Below are positions 1-10,745 of a DNA stretch of 64,000 nt, piece by piece. This DNA is from Porodaedalea pini (lineage: Eukaryota > Basidiomycota > Agaricomycetes > Hymenochaetales > Hymenochaetaceae). A program made the translations under genes and the position numbers. The notes beneath the pieces are model-generated. The model saw only the letters and a list, made by a program, of their open reading frames with translations. It was not told the origin of the DNA and ran no database searches. The stretch's first letter is position 1, and every line of letters starts with the position of its first letter. The stretch is taken from assembly GCA_002794775.1 (NCBI GenBank), contig NBAY01000002.1:2170001-2234000 (forward strand), read 5' to 3'.

Positions 1-691
1 CAGTCTGGCGCGGCTAAAGCCGACAACTGAAGACGCGTCAACTCCCGACTGTATCTCCTCCGTCAAAACACCTTATTTAGCACATTAAACTATATAGACA
101 GATAGCTGCAATGCATATCTACAGAACTTGCTGCTCAGATGTTTTTTATTTTTACCTTTGAAAATTTTCTGACCAAGAAGTGAAACAAATATTTAAATAA
201 ATAAAAATCATTTTTGTTTATTACTTAATTCATCCAAGAAAGGGAATTTTACATAAGACAAACGCTGATCATTATTTCTTTAACTATTAAAGAGCTTCTT
301 TAACCTCTTTATTGTTAGGAACACAGTAATGGGACTTGTATTTCTTCATGGCTATGGCACCCTGAAAGAAATCAAGTCCTTTGCTAGTGTAAAATAATAT
401 AGCAAATTGTGATTTTGTGTTTCTCTGGGGCATTTTCATACAGATCCTGCCGGCTAGAATGGCAGGAGGAGCAAGGCAAGCTTGACAGCCTAGCCCCTAT
501 TTTTTATTTGAATTTTTAAGTTGTTTTTTTTCAGACAAAAGTGAAACAAATTGATGGGAGATCAAAAACCACAGATTCATGAGTATTTTCCTTACTTGTA
601 TTACAGGAAAAAAATTCTCGGACTCTAAAACTCAAAACTCTGGGCCGGGCGGAGTTGATGTAACATGCCGCGCCAAACTGTAGTACTGTGG
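1..691. repeat. AT-rich non-coding repeat with inverted ends, copy 1 (left edge cut by window)
   Basis: No credible gene lies here. The first 14 bases (CAGTCTGGCGCGGC) are the near-perfect inverted complement (13 of 14) of GCCGCGCCAAACTG at 667-680, and the similarity continues inward (CAACTCC near 40, GGAGTTG near 651). A colinear diverged copy lies at about 22934-23752, sharing inverted ends and interior blocks such as the GGGAYTTGTRTTYCTTC motif near 333. Inference: a non-autonomous DNA transposon or MITE-like relic. Because TAGTACT follows the right end in both copies, the true end may lie a few bases beyond 680 and the left end may lie outside the window. Confidence 0.6.
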
Positions 692-737
692 TCAACGGCA
701 ATTCCCGACTCGTCTCGGCTTGAGCACGTACCGTCAA

Positions 738-2703
738 ATGAACTCAGTAACGTCTCAATCTTGTAATGACAAGCCAAACTTTGAAGTCAACTACAGTGCT
801 GATCGAAAACGACGTTTACGACCCGAGCTAAACTCCTGTTCTAATCCAGCCATATGCAATTTGTACTCGAACGCACGCCTTTTGGCACTTTCCATTGCGA
901 TGGGCATAATCGGTCTAGCTCTAGCACGGCGACTGGCACCTACCAAGAACGCAACTCGGATCTCCGATGAGCTTGCCCTCGGTTTGCAGTCTTTTGATAT
1001 TCCGGTTCTGGCTTCTAGCGTGCCATCCACGTACACTGCACGCTCCAGCTTGGGGCCAAACTACGTAGCCGCTTCCGCTCTTCAAGAGAACAGAAGCGCG
1101 GACACTACAGCGGTCATACTCAACTGGTCGCGATTAGAAAATGTCTTGTTGCTTTCCGCGCTTTTGTGCGGCCCGTGGTTGGATGATACCATTGCAGAGG
1201 TCTTTGTATGGAACAACAATCCAAATCTAACACTCACAGTGGAGGTTAGCAATAAAATTGTCTTTTCTTCTTCTTCTTCCCTTATGTTCATCCTGTCATG
1301 ACGTGCAGACTTTTAGAGAGACCGGATGTTGTGCAGAAAAGCTACGCATCTATAACTCTCCCTCGAACATGTTATTTCAGGCCAGGTTCCTCGCTTGTGC
1401 GGACGCGCGGACAACCTACTGCTTCACACAGGTCTGATTATCGAACGACTGCTTTTATAAGCTTTCCTAACACGCTTTCAGGATGACGACTACTTAGTCC
1501 AACCCGAAGTCATCAAGAACTTGCGCTCCTACGTTCTGCAGAATCCCTCAGCCGGCTCTTTGCATCTCCTGCCAGCGCATGAGCACCTTCTCTCACGTTT
1601 ACGGACCTTCACCACTGAAGACCGCTTAATCACGACAGCGTTTGCCTGGCTCGGGCACGGGACCTATCTATGTCGCGCCTCCGCCACAGACTTCTTGCAT
1701 CTGCTTCGCGCGCTGAATGTGACAGACGACGAGATGAAGATGGCAGACAACTACTTCACGATTCTCGCGAACCGACCGAAGGGAAGCGAAATTTGGTTCG
1801 ATCACGGGATCGAACTCGGTGGTGGACAGGCCTTCACGATTGGTAGTGAAGGAGATGCTAGAAACGATAGACATATAGTAGGTTGGACTTCTCCCTTTGA
1901 CGATACAGATTTTGATGTGCATAGGCGCGTGCTCTGGACTACCTCTCCTCTATGGTGTCTGGTCATCATCCAGCCTCGAACCATCCATATATTTCGAAAG
2001 ATCAAGGATTGGAAAGACTAAATCGACTAAATTTTGCGTCATGCCGCCTGAACTCTTGCGTTTTGACGTCTAATATCGAGCTCTTGCCAGGAGCATCGCA
2101 TTTCGAGCTCCAAGGCATCGATATGGCGTCCGTTGCGAAAAGGAAGCTACAAACCCTTAATTTAGATGAGAGGGAGTGGTATATTCAGCACCCACTGTCA
2201 AACATAATTGATGCCCATCCACATACTGCATTCCAAAGCTTCAAAGGTGAGTGAATATCTTATACACCTTGTATCTGCACTTCTCACCCGTAAGTAGTTG
2301 CAAAGGCGGGCGACTGGATAACGCTAGATGCTCTTGGGATTTTGGAATCCAGAGATCAAGAGCTTGAACTGTCGTTTTTGCTAGATGAAAGTATGGAACA
2401 TATGTTCCGAAATTATTGCTCTTTCAGCACGTCAACAGACGGTACAGAATGGGCGAGTAATCTCACAGAAGTGGAACGAGGTCTTTGGCTAACGACGAGA
2501 CTATCCAGACTGACATTGTCAGTGCGATGAGCTGTGTTTCAGTCAACAATGCCCGACTCGGAGATGCCCTTCTCAGAGAATGTAGCGTCAAGTCGAAACG
2601 AAGTGCCCGTTATTTCAAAGTGATGCTATCTGGGTCGAATAGTAATCTTATACGATGGATCATATACGAAATGTGGTTGCGATATTTGCAGCCAACTTCA
2701 TGA
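738..2703 (+). CDS. Putative type II membrane glycosyltransferase, GT64/exostosin-like
   Basis: Five introns separate six exons: 738-1244, 1309-1431, 1482-1877, 1925-2246, 2306-about 2489, and a last exon from about 2554 to the stop at 2703. The phases agree at each join. The product has a cytosolic N-terminus of about 50 residues and one hydrophobic segment (LLALSIAMGIIGLALA), the layout of a Golgi type II membrane enzyme. It then has a GT64-like core: AVILNWSRLENV, the VWNNNPN motif, and an acidic TQDDDYLV motif in exon 3 that would bind metal and nucleotide-sugar as a DxD site. These match the order seen in exostosin-type transferases, which add sugars to glycans. The first ATG of the open frame is used. 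Family assignment is by motif only; donor and acceptor are unknown. Confidence 0.6.
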
Positions 2704-2918
2704 TCTCATGTAGCTAGACAGTTCAGACTTGAACTCGACTTTTCTTTGTTTCCGTACGAAATGACGTATTACCCGCCCGAGTCCTAATTTGGCATTACGC
2801 CATGAGTTCAAATCAAGACTTCCACCGCTCTACCTCACATCGTTACCTACTTTTCTTCTATTCTTGCTTTCTCCTTCGTGTCTTTCCGTTCACCCAACTT
2901 TTGAGAACAGCGCCAAGT

Positions 2919-4317
2919 ATGTTTCCCAGGCTGTCGACGGCTTTGCGGATGGTCCCGTCGACCGTGACGATGAGCAGACGAAACGTGTCCTTAAAGGCTC
3001 GTTTCTCTTGTACTTTTGAATTTAATTGATCCTGATGCGTCCCTGTTATTCTGCTTAGAATATTGTGTATGGCTCTCCAGAAGCAAAGCAAGCTGGGGAG
3101 ATGGAGTTACAGCAACACTCGAGGTTGGTTGCGCGGAGGAAGTACCTGCACGTCTTCGAATGTGAGTTCAACCGGTCCGCTATTATTGAACCGTGCTCTT
3201 ACAATATTTCCTCTTGGGTCTCTTTGTACTTCAACATCATTAGTCCACAAAGTGAAGCCGGAGGCGTCGGAGGAATACAAGGCAGCCGCGTAAGAGTCTT
3301 GCATTACATTGTGTCGTAAGCGATTGTCGCGCACGTCCAGCCAGTTTCATTGTTCGCGGCTACGCCGTCTTCCTCCTTTGGATTAGTTTCGACCGAATGA
3401 TTCTGATTTACTTGTCGTGAATAGGGAGAAATACTACACTGGAATCAAATCCGACCCAGAACTGCACGTAAAGCTGACCGGAAGCTGGGAAACAATAATC
3501 GGGGAGAATGATACCTTCGGTGCGTTTGATTGGGAGCTACGTTGTGTGTATACATAACCTAGACTAAATTTAGTACACATCACCGAGTATGAGAATCACG
3601 GCGGGTTTGACCGCTCATTCCACCTCATACGAGAAACCGATGTGCGTAGTCAAAACATTCTGAATTTTGCTGAGGTAGAATCAACTTCGTCGAACTAAAA
3701 TGGAATTACAGCACATTAAGGCATATAACAATATATTGCCGTTCCTGACCACGAGGTCTACGCAAATAAACCAGGAGTTCGCGTTCTTCCCATCCTCTCC
3801 ACCTCGTACGCGAGGGGGTATTTTCGAGTTGAGAAGCTATCAACTGAAGCCGGGAAGCCTTCTGGAATGGGAGAGTACCTGGTAAGCTTTGTATATATCT
3901 GACCTGAAGCACAAGGTTTCGATCTTTGTATTAAATCTAGGCGGATTGGAATTGAAGCGAGACGCAAGCTTGTTGTTCCTGTTGGAGCGTGGTTCTCGCG
4001 AATTGGAAGATTGCATCAGGTTCACCACCTATGGCAGTACCCGTGAGTCCGACGTTGGCTTGATAGACTTAGGAGCTAAACATACTGATATGGCCTTTCC
4101 AGAGATTTCGAAACTCGGAGCGATATTCGGGAGAAGGCGTGGCAAGTGGATGGCTGGAGCGATACTGTACATAAGGTTTGAGCCTCCACGCCATTTCTTA
4201 CGAAATGAAACTGTCATAGCTGACATGCATGTGCGCTCTACCTCCTAGACTACACAACTGGCGAAGTTCATGGATTCGACAATCCTCGTTCCACTTCCTT
4301 ATTCACCACTTAAGTAG
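2919..4317 (+). CDS. NIPSNAP family protein, probably mitochondrial
   Basis: Spliced exons read through both NIPSNAP half-domains. Recognisable blocks are IVYGSPEAKQAGEM, QQHSRLVARRKYLH, KLTGSWETIIG, ITEYENHGGFD, RSTQINQEFAFFP, GIFELRSYQLKPG and the C-terminal VDGWSDTVHK. NIPSNAP proteins are conserved mitochondrial proteins linked to vesicle and mitophagy roles; the biochemical activity is unsettled. The proposed start gives a basic, Ser/Thr-rich leader (MFPRLSTALRMVPST) fitting mitochondrial import. The first splice donor is uncertain: joining in frame to the exon at 3059 needs either GT after AGACGAAAC or a GC donor after AAG. At least seven introns of about 50-110 bases follow. The stop is TAG after PLPYSPLK. 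Confidence 0.85.
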
Positions 4318-4580
4318 TTAAATGTACGTGTTTGGACTAATTTGCACATTTGTTTCTCTGCTTGAGGGCTTGCTGTCGCTCGTTATTCTTCCTCGTACAT
4401 GAACCTCTCAGGTTTTTAGGAACTTTATATTAGAACCGGACACTCAGTCCCTATTGATGACCAATGCTTTGAATGACGTCACGATCTGCGGATATTATAG
4501 ACTACTCGAGAACTCATAAGTACTCCAGCAGCAGGAGTATCTTTCGATTCAGTAGACGTACCCCGTCTAACGATACCATC

Positions 4581-7500
4581 ATGTCGACACCCTCTTCTGG
4601 TGACCATCCTTTTTCTCTGGAGCCATCAGACTCAGCCAGCCAGATAAACAAAAAGAGGAGCAGTCGTGGTAACTTCGCAATGGCTTCCTCATGCTTGAAC
4701 CTGGCTTTGATAACAGCCCATCATTAGCCTGTGACCAGTGCCGAAGAACGAAAAGCAAATGCAGAAAACCCGCCGATCAAAGCCGACCTTGTTCGAACTG
4801 CGTCATCGCTGGTCTGAGTGAGTATATTCTTACAATTTATAATGTCGAAATTGATGACGCTCGTTATAGCTTGCACTTTCCAAGGTAACGTGATGCTTAT
4901 TTATGCTGCTTATTTTGAGACTCATGCATATACAGGTCCTAGCTACAAACGAGGTCCGCCGAAAGGTTATATCAGTGCTATTGAGCAACGGCTTCATCAG
5001 GTAGAGGCTATACTTGGGGCAATCATCAACTCGTATGATGTGAGATCGCAAGGCATCATTTCCGCCCTGAAAACGGACGAAATTGCCGGGGAAATTATCG
5101 ATAGAGTCAACCGCGGTCCTTATGGTGCTGCAAGTCGTGCAGGCTCCCCGGGCCCGGCAGACTTCTCGGCGACCATTAGGCAACTCAACGAATCGCGGGA
5201 TAGCCGCGCGACTAGGGATTCAAGGGTGAACAGAGAGAGCCTATCATCTTCTCACCGTTCGTCGTCATTTCTGCCCTTAGCAGTCGTTTCTTTTATTAAA
5301 ACCAGTTTTTAGACGAGATTCCTTCTCCGACTCCTGAATGGCTGAGAAGACTCGACGAGATTCTAGGAGGACGTGGTCAAAGTCGTAATACTGCCTCCTC
5401 ATCGGGATCTTCGTCCGGCGTTAGCGGGTATGCTTGGCTCTCAATCGCTCTTTCGTGTACGTTATGAATTTAAAAAAACGTCAGTAATCCCTCAGAAACT
5501 ATCGCGCACCGTGGTTCTATGGATTATATACCAGGTAGATGTTCGTTGACGACTTAGATCTAAAGCAAACTTAATTAAAAACTCTGCAGAGAGCGAGGAG
5601 GACGCAGTGGAGAAGGTAGAAGACGAGGAAGCGATTGGGAGCCTTTCCGTCAATGAAAATGATGAGGTGAGCCTTCCAAATTCGAAGGAGTTCTGCACTC
5701 TGCGATTTGTTGACCAGTCCTAGATCAGGTATCATAACGAGTCGAGCGGCATGCCTCTCCTCGATAAGCTTGCGGACAACGCTAGCGGGCGCAATTCTGG
5801 CGGAATATGGTGAGCTCCTTTTTTTGTCTTTGACAGACAGCTATCAATATTAATTTATTAGGCGACTGCCAATGGCACGCGTCTGGCCCTATGCTCCAAT
5901 GCATTTGGCTGAAATTGGCGCTTCTCCCGAACAAATACCGATCCACTGGCCGACTCGCGAGCATGAAAGACTACTCATCGAGCTTTATTTCACATATGTT
6001 CATCCTGATCTACCCGTTCTTCATAAACCGAGCTTTTTCGCTTTATGCCAATCGCAGTTGGTGACTGACGCCGGCGACCCTCCCAGGTCAGCTGATATGT
6101 CTACGCTCTGCTTCGAGGAATTTAAGGTCAATATTGACCTGAATTTGGGTGCATTCCAGTCATTCATCAGATAATATGTCGACTAAGCTTGCCCAGCTCC
6201 TACTTCTTTCAGTATTCACCGTTTCGAGTAGATTTTATGAAAAAGAGATGCCCTTGCCCGAAACCGGTGGTATGTGGGAAGCAGGTTGCAATTACCTAGC
6301 GTCGGCTCGGCGTGTTTTGTGTAGGCATTTCGTTTTCTAAACTTGAGTGTCATACTTGATCAATAATCTATCGTTTTTCTAGTTTCTGTTGTTCATACGA
6401 CTTCCCTGGTCACTTGCCAAGCTCTGGTTATTCTGGCATATAGGGAATTCGGGTTAGGTAAGTGATCGCGGGCTGGGAGTAGTCTGAGCAGGACTCCTAA
6501 TACTTTATCAGGGTCCTTTGAGCAAAGCTCGTCCTTCATGAGTAAATTTTGTGCAACATTTTTTTTACAATTTCTGACTGGACTGTCACATTTACAGGTA
6601 TGGCTATTCACATGGTAAGACTCTTCGTGATGTCTAGTCTACCAATAGTCTCGTCAGAAATTCAATTGTCTACCAGGCTCAAGATCTCGGTCTGCACCGA
6701 TCAGCCGAGCGATGGCAGCGCTATGGAGTGGACATATTCTCTGCTGAGCAAAAGCAAGAGAGAAAGAATGTATGGTGGAGTTGTGCTATTGCCGAGAAGT
6801 AAGCATCGTTCTTCACAAACGCGAGCTTCTCTTCTCAAGAAAGTTGTCAGATACATATCATGCGCATTAGGTAACTTGACCATTTTGCATTCGTTCAAGC
6901 AGTTCTAAGCGTATCATAGGGAAGCCGGCCACTATTCGCGAGAGCGATTATGACACAGAACTCCCCGAGGATCGTAAACCCGACACCCAGTCTCCATTGG
7001 TATTATGGCTTTAGAGAAACCTTGCCTCATCGTTCGTAACTAACATACCTCCTTTCTCAGGGAGAAGAAATTGAGGTATGGCAACCTCATTCGGTCGTGG
7101 TTCAGTCTCTGCCGCAACCACCCGTACTCTGTCACACGCTATCAACTTTCAAGGCTGCAGCGTCTCTATGTAAGCGAATATAAGAAACTCAGAACTTGGA
7201 AAATAGTGACAGTTTGTAGCTGTGATAACCGGGAAAATAATCGAGAAGATCTATGCTATCCGCCAGAAGCCCTGGCCAAAAAAGCAGAGGTTGCTGTTTG
7301 ATCTCGATAGGCATTTAAGCGACTGGTTCTCTGGTTTGCCTGCCCACCTACATTATGATCTATCGATCCGGCGGCCGGTTCCACCTCAGACGATCTTTCT
7401 TCATATTCAACATTCGACAACCGTGATTCTTTTGCATCGCAGATTGTGAGTACACTTCGAGTAGAGGTGAAAATGACTGGCTAACCTAGCATTTATCAAG

Positions 7501-8576
7501 TATCCCTCGCATCAATCACAAAGAGTGAGTGAATGACAGGAATTGTCGTCTTGATCAGAACGATTAATGCTATGTTTCATCGAGGAGCGCGGCGGAAGTA
7601 CATGGCATTGACACCTCCAAAGAATTTGCACTCTGCCAAGCGGCAGCGGAAAAAATCTCTTCGCTAGGTCGTAGTCTTTTCTTGTCTCTTAGCCCTATAT
7701 GTTGCTGACAATCACTTTATTTTAATTGACAGCCTCTATTCTTCGGGAGGTATTTTCCTTGAAAGCGGTATCCGCATATTTACCTTCGTATTTGATGTCT
7801 GCCGGGTACGAGGATCTCTACTTCATTTTTGCCGTTTCCGCGTTAAACGTTTGAATTGGATAGAATTGTGCATCTCGCGGCGTGTAAGTTAATGATTTCT
7901 TTAGAGCCCGAAATTGAACACTGAATGCTAACTGATTATGCAGTGGCAATGAATCGAGGGGATATCGGGCGCTCCGTCGTAGCTCTTCGAAATAATTTAG
8001 CTTGCCTGAAAGATATGGAGGTAAGTAACGTGCATCTGCGATGTTGTGTGTATTTATCGGTCTCATTGTATATCAGTATGTCTGGCCAAGTGCGACTCGG
8101 CATTACGAGCTGCTTGGCAGCGCTTGGTCAAAGTTCGAGGCTAACCTGCATACTATCGTCGATAGTCCTGAACGTTTCTCGCCCGGAAGTCTCACATTCG
8201 GCACCTATACTGCTGAGGTACTTGCCTCTGACAGTTCTTCAATTCGTTGTTGTCTTGACCTTCCTTCTAGGAGGAGACTGAAGAGAATGCCCGTGTCATG
8301 GCACAATTGCTCGGATTAGAGATACCAGGTGTGACTGCCTCAACAGTTCATCCATCTGCATGGGCGAGGGGATCTGCAACGCAACCTATCCAGGGATCTT
8401 CCTCAAGTTCGCAAACCGCACTTTCACCTGCATCAGCTGACTACTCGCACTCTGCTACACTTACCCCTTCGACTGGATTATACCATAACCAATGGATGCC
8501 AGATTTTCCCGACTCCTCCATTCCGTTCCAAGGTTATGACTTCCAGAGCTTTACGAATCCAGACTCATATTATTAA
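4581..8576 (+). CDS. Zn2Cys6 fungal transcription factor with Fungal_trans domain
   Basis: The N-terminal zinc cluster has all six cysteines spaced C-x2-C-x6-C-x9-C-x2-C-x6-C, followed by the usual linker GPSYKRGPPKGYI and a short coiled coil (IEQRLHQVEAILGAI). The cluster is assembled from exon 4728-4817, a 15-base microexon at 4870-4884 carrying the sixth cysteine, and the exon starting at 4936. A Ser/Arg-rich linker follows, then an acidic stretch (EEDAVEKVEDEEAIGSL) and the fungal-specific regulatory domain (LLIELYFTYVHPDLPVLHKP, VFTVSSRFYEKE). The tail is Ser/Pro/Tyr-rich, a plausible activation region, ending QSFTNPDSYY. The protein should be a nuclear DNA-binding regulator; the linker resembles xylanolytic/RGT1-type factors, but the targets cannot be read here. 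There are more than ten introns and not every boundary is certain. Confidence 0.85.
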
Positions 8577-8921
8577 AGGCATGGCATAATCCTTCGTTCT
8601 AATAATGGGGGCGCAACCATGCGTGTATGTACCAGTAATCACCGCCCTACCGATACTCAAGGACCGTATTATATATGTTTATGCTGTCCTCTCATCTTGT
8701 ATTGTTTCCTGTAATTTTACCGTGTATGTATCTTCTAGGACTCGGAGCTTGATATACCGCCTTAAAATGTAACGAATATTTTGATTTATGCATGCGGAAA
8801 CAAAGACAACTGTGGGTAAATATGGACCTTGTGTCGATCGCTGCCGTAACCAGGACAGATCCTCAATTTCGGCGTCTCGACGGACCTACAAGTGCCGCTT
8901 AGCTTTCTCGCCATCTCCCTC
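8577..8921. other. Intergenic: 3' flank of Zn2Cys6 gene and 5' flank of forkhead gene
   Basis: No coding signal, repeat or recognisable regulatory box was seen; the sequence is AT-rich near 8680-8790, as expected for a 3' untranslated region. Confidence 0.4.
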
Positions 8922-10266
8922 ATGTCTAACCTACGCGAACTGCTGAATCCAGAAAGCCCAGAGAGATGGTCCGTTGCAATTTTCGTGAACTTCCCTGTCC
9001 TTGACTGAAGCCCATTTAGCTCACAGCAGAGCACCGCGAACGGGGATTCGACTCTGGTTGTTCCCGTGCCAGCTGCACGCAGAGGCTCGTCGCCTAACGC
9101 GTACGATCGCAATCCCGTGTTCATTCACGACCCCTTGTACAATCTCGATTCTCCGTACAACCTTTACTCGAATTCTTCGCTCGCAGAAGATGCGGGGCAT
9201 CCCCACCATGAGAACTGCCCCGACTCTCTCGACTGTCTTCCCGACACAGATGACAGGCCCCAGCATACCTTGCCAGTCATTTTACGCTGCGCAATACTGG
9301 GAAGTGCGAAAAGACGGTTAACTATTCGTGACATCTATGCTGCCATGGAGAACAAGTACCCGTACTACAGAACTGCTGGACCAGCTTGGAAAGTACGTGC
9401 CATTACTTTGTTTTCTATAAAGAACGACTTCCTCACGTTACCTGTAGCAATCGGTCAGGCACCATTTATCATTGAGCAGACTTTTTGAGAGGAAGGCGAA
9501 GCCTGTCACGGAGCCTGGCTTTGGTTCATACTGGACTGTCAATCTAGATGCACCTCCTGGCACGAAACGGCCCCGTAAACGAGGGCGCCATAACAAAAAC
9601 GCCAGCTTAAATAAGAACAGCAGCCCAGCGAGCACGGAAACATCTAATACTACCGGTCGTAGGGGCAGGCCGAAGAAAAATGCTCCTCAGGATTTTGAGC
9701 TTGAGCAGACTTTAGGGATACCATCAACGGCTACACTTCATATGCCCACGAACGATTATCCTGCACTTCATGCGCCCACCAGCACCTTCGCGACATTTCA
9801 ATTGCCCTCGAACGATTCCTCACAGCAATACCGACTACACAGCGTACATGACTTGCCATCGCCCAATCCGGACCAAGACGACGACGACGACGAGATGTTT
9901 GACGCACAGGATCATTGTGCAGATGGCCGCTCTCCCATATTGTCAGACGACGCGGGTGACAGCATCGATGAGCATTCGGAAGAGCACGCAGTATATCCTT
10001 ATTCTGGAGACCCCCGTACGCTCCCCCCTCCCAGCCTTTCCAGCGTACCTGTCGACCCAGGTCTCGTATCAAGCTACAACGAGTCATCTCAAGACGTCGG
10101 ACGGTTGCGGGAGGAAGTTAGAAATCTACGGAGGCAGGCAGCGCTATTATCTGCAGCAAAAGTTAGGATGACGACCGAACTGAGCGATGCGCATGCCGAA
10201 ATCGCTCGTCTTCGGGCGAGAAACGAGTTACTCGAACGAGGGACAGGGGTTGACGCGACGCTGTAG
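8922..10266 (+). CDS. Forkhead transcription factor with AT-hook-like and coiled-coil segments
   Basis: Three exons: 8922-8968, 9020-9392 and 9448-10266. The forkhead winged-helix domain is split by the second intron. It reads TLPVILRCAILGS, then RRLTIRDIYAAMENKYPYYR, then AWK joined to QSVRHHLSLSRLFER and GFGSYWTVNL, covering helices H1-H3 and wing 1 in the right order. Directly after come a basic stretch (GTKRPRKRGRHNKN) and an AT-hook-like GRRGRPKKN. The C-terminus has an acidic run (DQDDDDDE) and a leucine-heptad coiled coil (RLREEVRNLRRQAALL, EIARLRARNELLE), suggesting dimerisation. The start was chosen because MSNLRELLNPESPER splices in phase to the domain exon, whose own frame has no upstream ATG. 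It should be a nuclear regulator; the target process is unknown. Confidence 0.85.
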
Positions 10267-10745
10267 GCGTGCATGTACGTGAACTTCGGACCAGAATTAC
10301 TTTTGGGGATATGGGTGGCTGTTTTGCATTCACAGAAGCGCGGCCTGCGCGGCCTCTTGCATTCATTTTTATTGACGTCTCTTAGTGCCCCGAAGGAACC
10401 TTTCTTCATTTCGTATCTTCTGATTGATTTTTCTAATAGAACTTTCATTGTTCATCGGCCTCTGTAAACCATGCTCTCACTTACCCCCCCCCCCCCTCTT
10501 CTTTTTTCACGGGATCTTTACGCATTGTATTATACAGAATCTGCATTCTATTCCTCTGGCTGCGCGTGAATGCATTGCAGCGCATCAATATTTTCTCCAT
10601 GTTCATTTTTTACTTTATATCTCTTTACTGTATACAGTGCATAGAGCCCGAGTGTATTGTTGCCACATTTGGAATGTCATTCTCACGTTATACGATGGCG
10701 ATCGGCGCGGTGATCGACGATTCAATTCTTTGACCAGACCTCTGC
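10267..10745. other. Intergenic between forkhead and UTP13 genes
   Basis: Contains a run of about eleven C at 10487-10497 followed by a pyrimidine-rich stretch, and no convincing gene. The C-run is a likely site of sequencing length error. Confidence 0.4.

Noticed and set aside
10487..10497. C homopolymer as possible regulatory or G-quadruplex site
   Set aside because: A single run cannot form the four tracts needed; probably a simple repeat.
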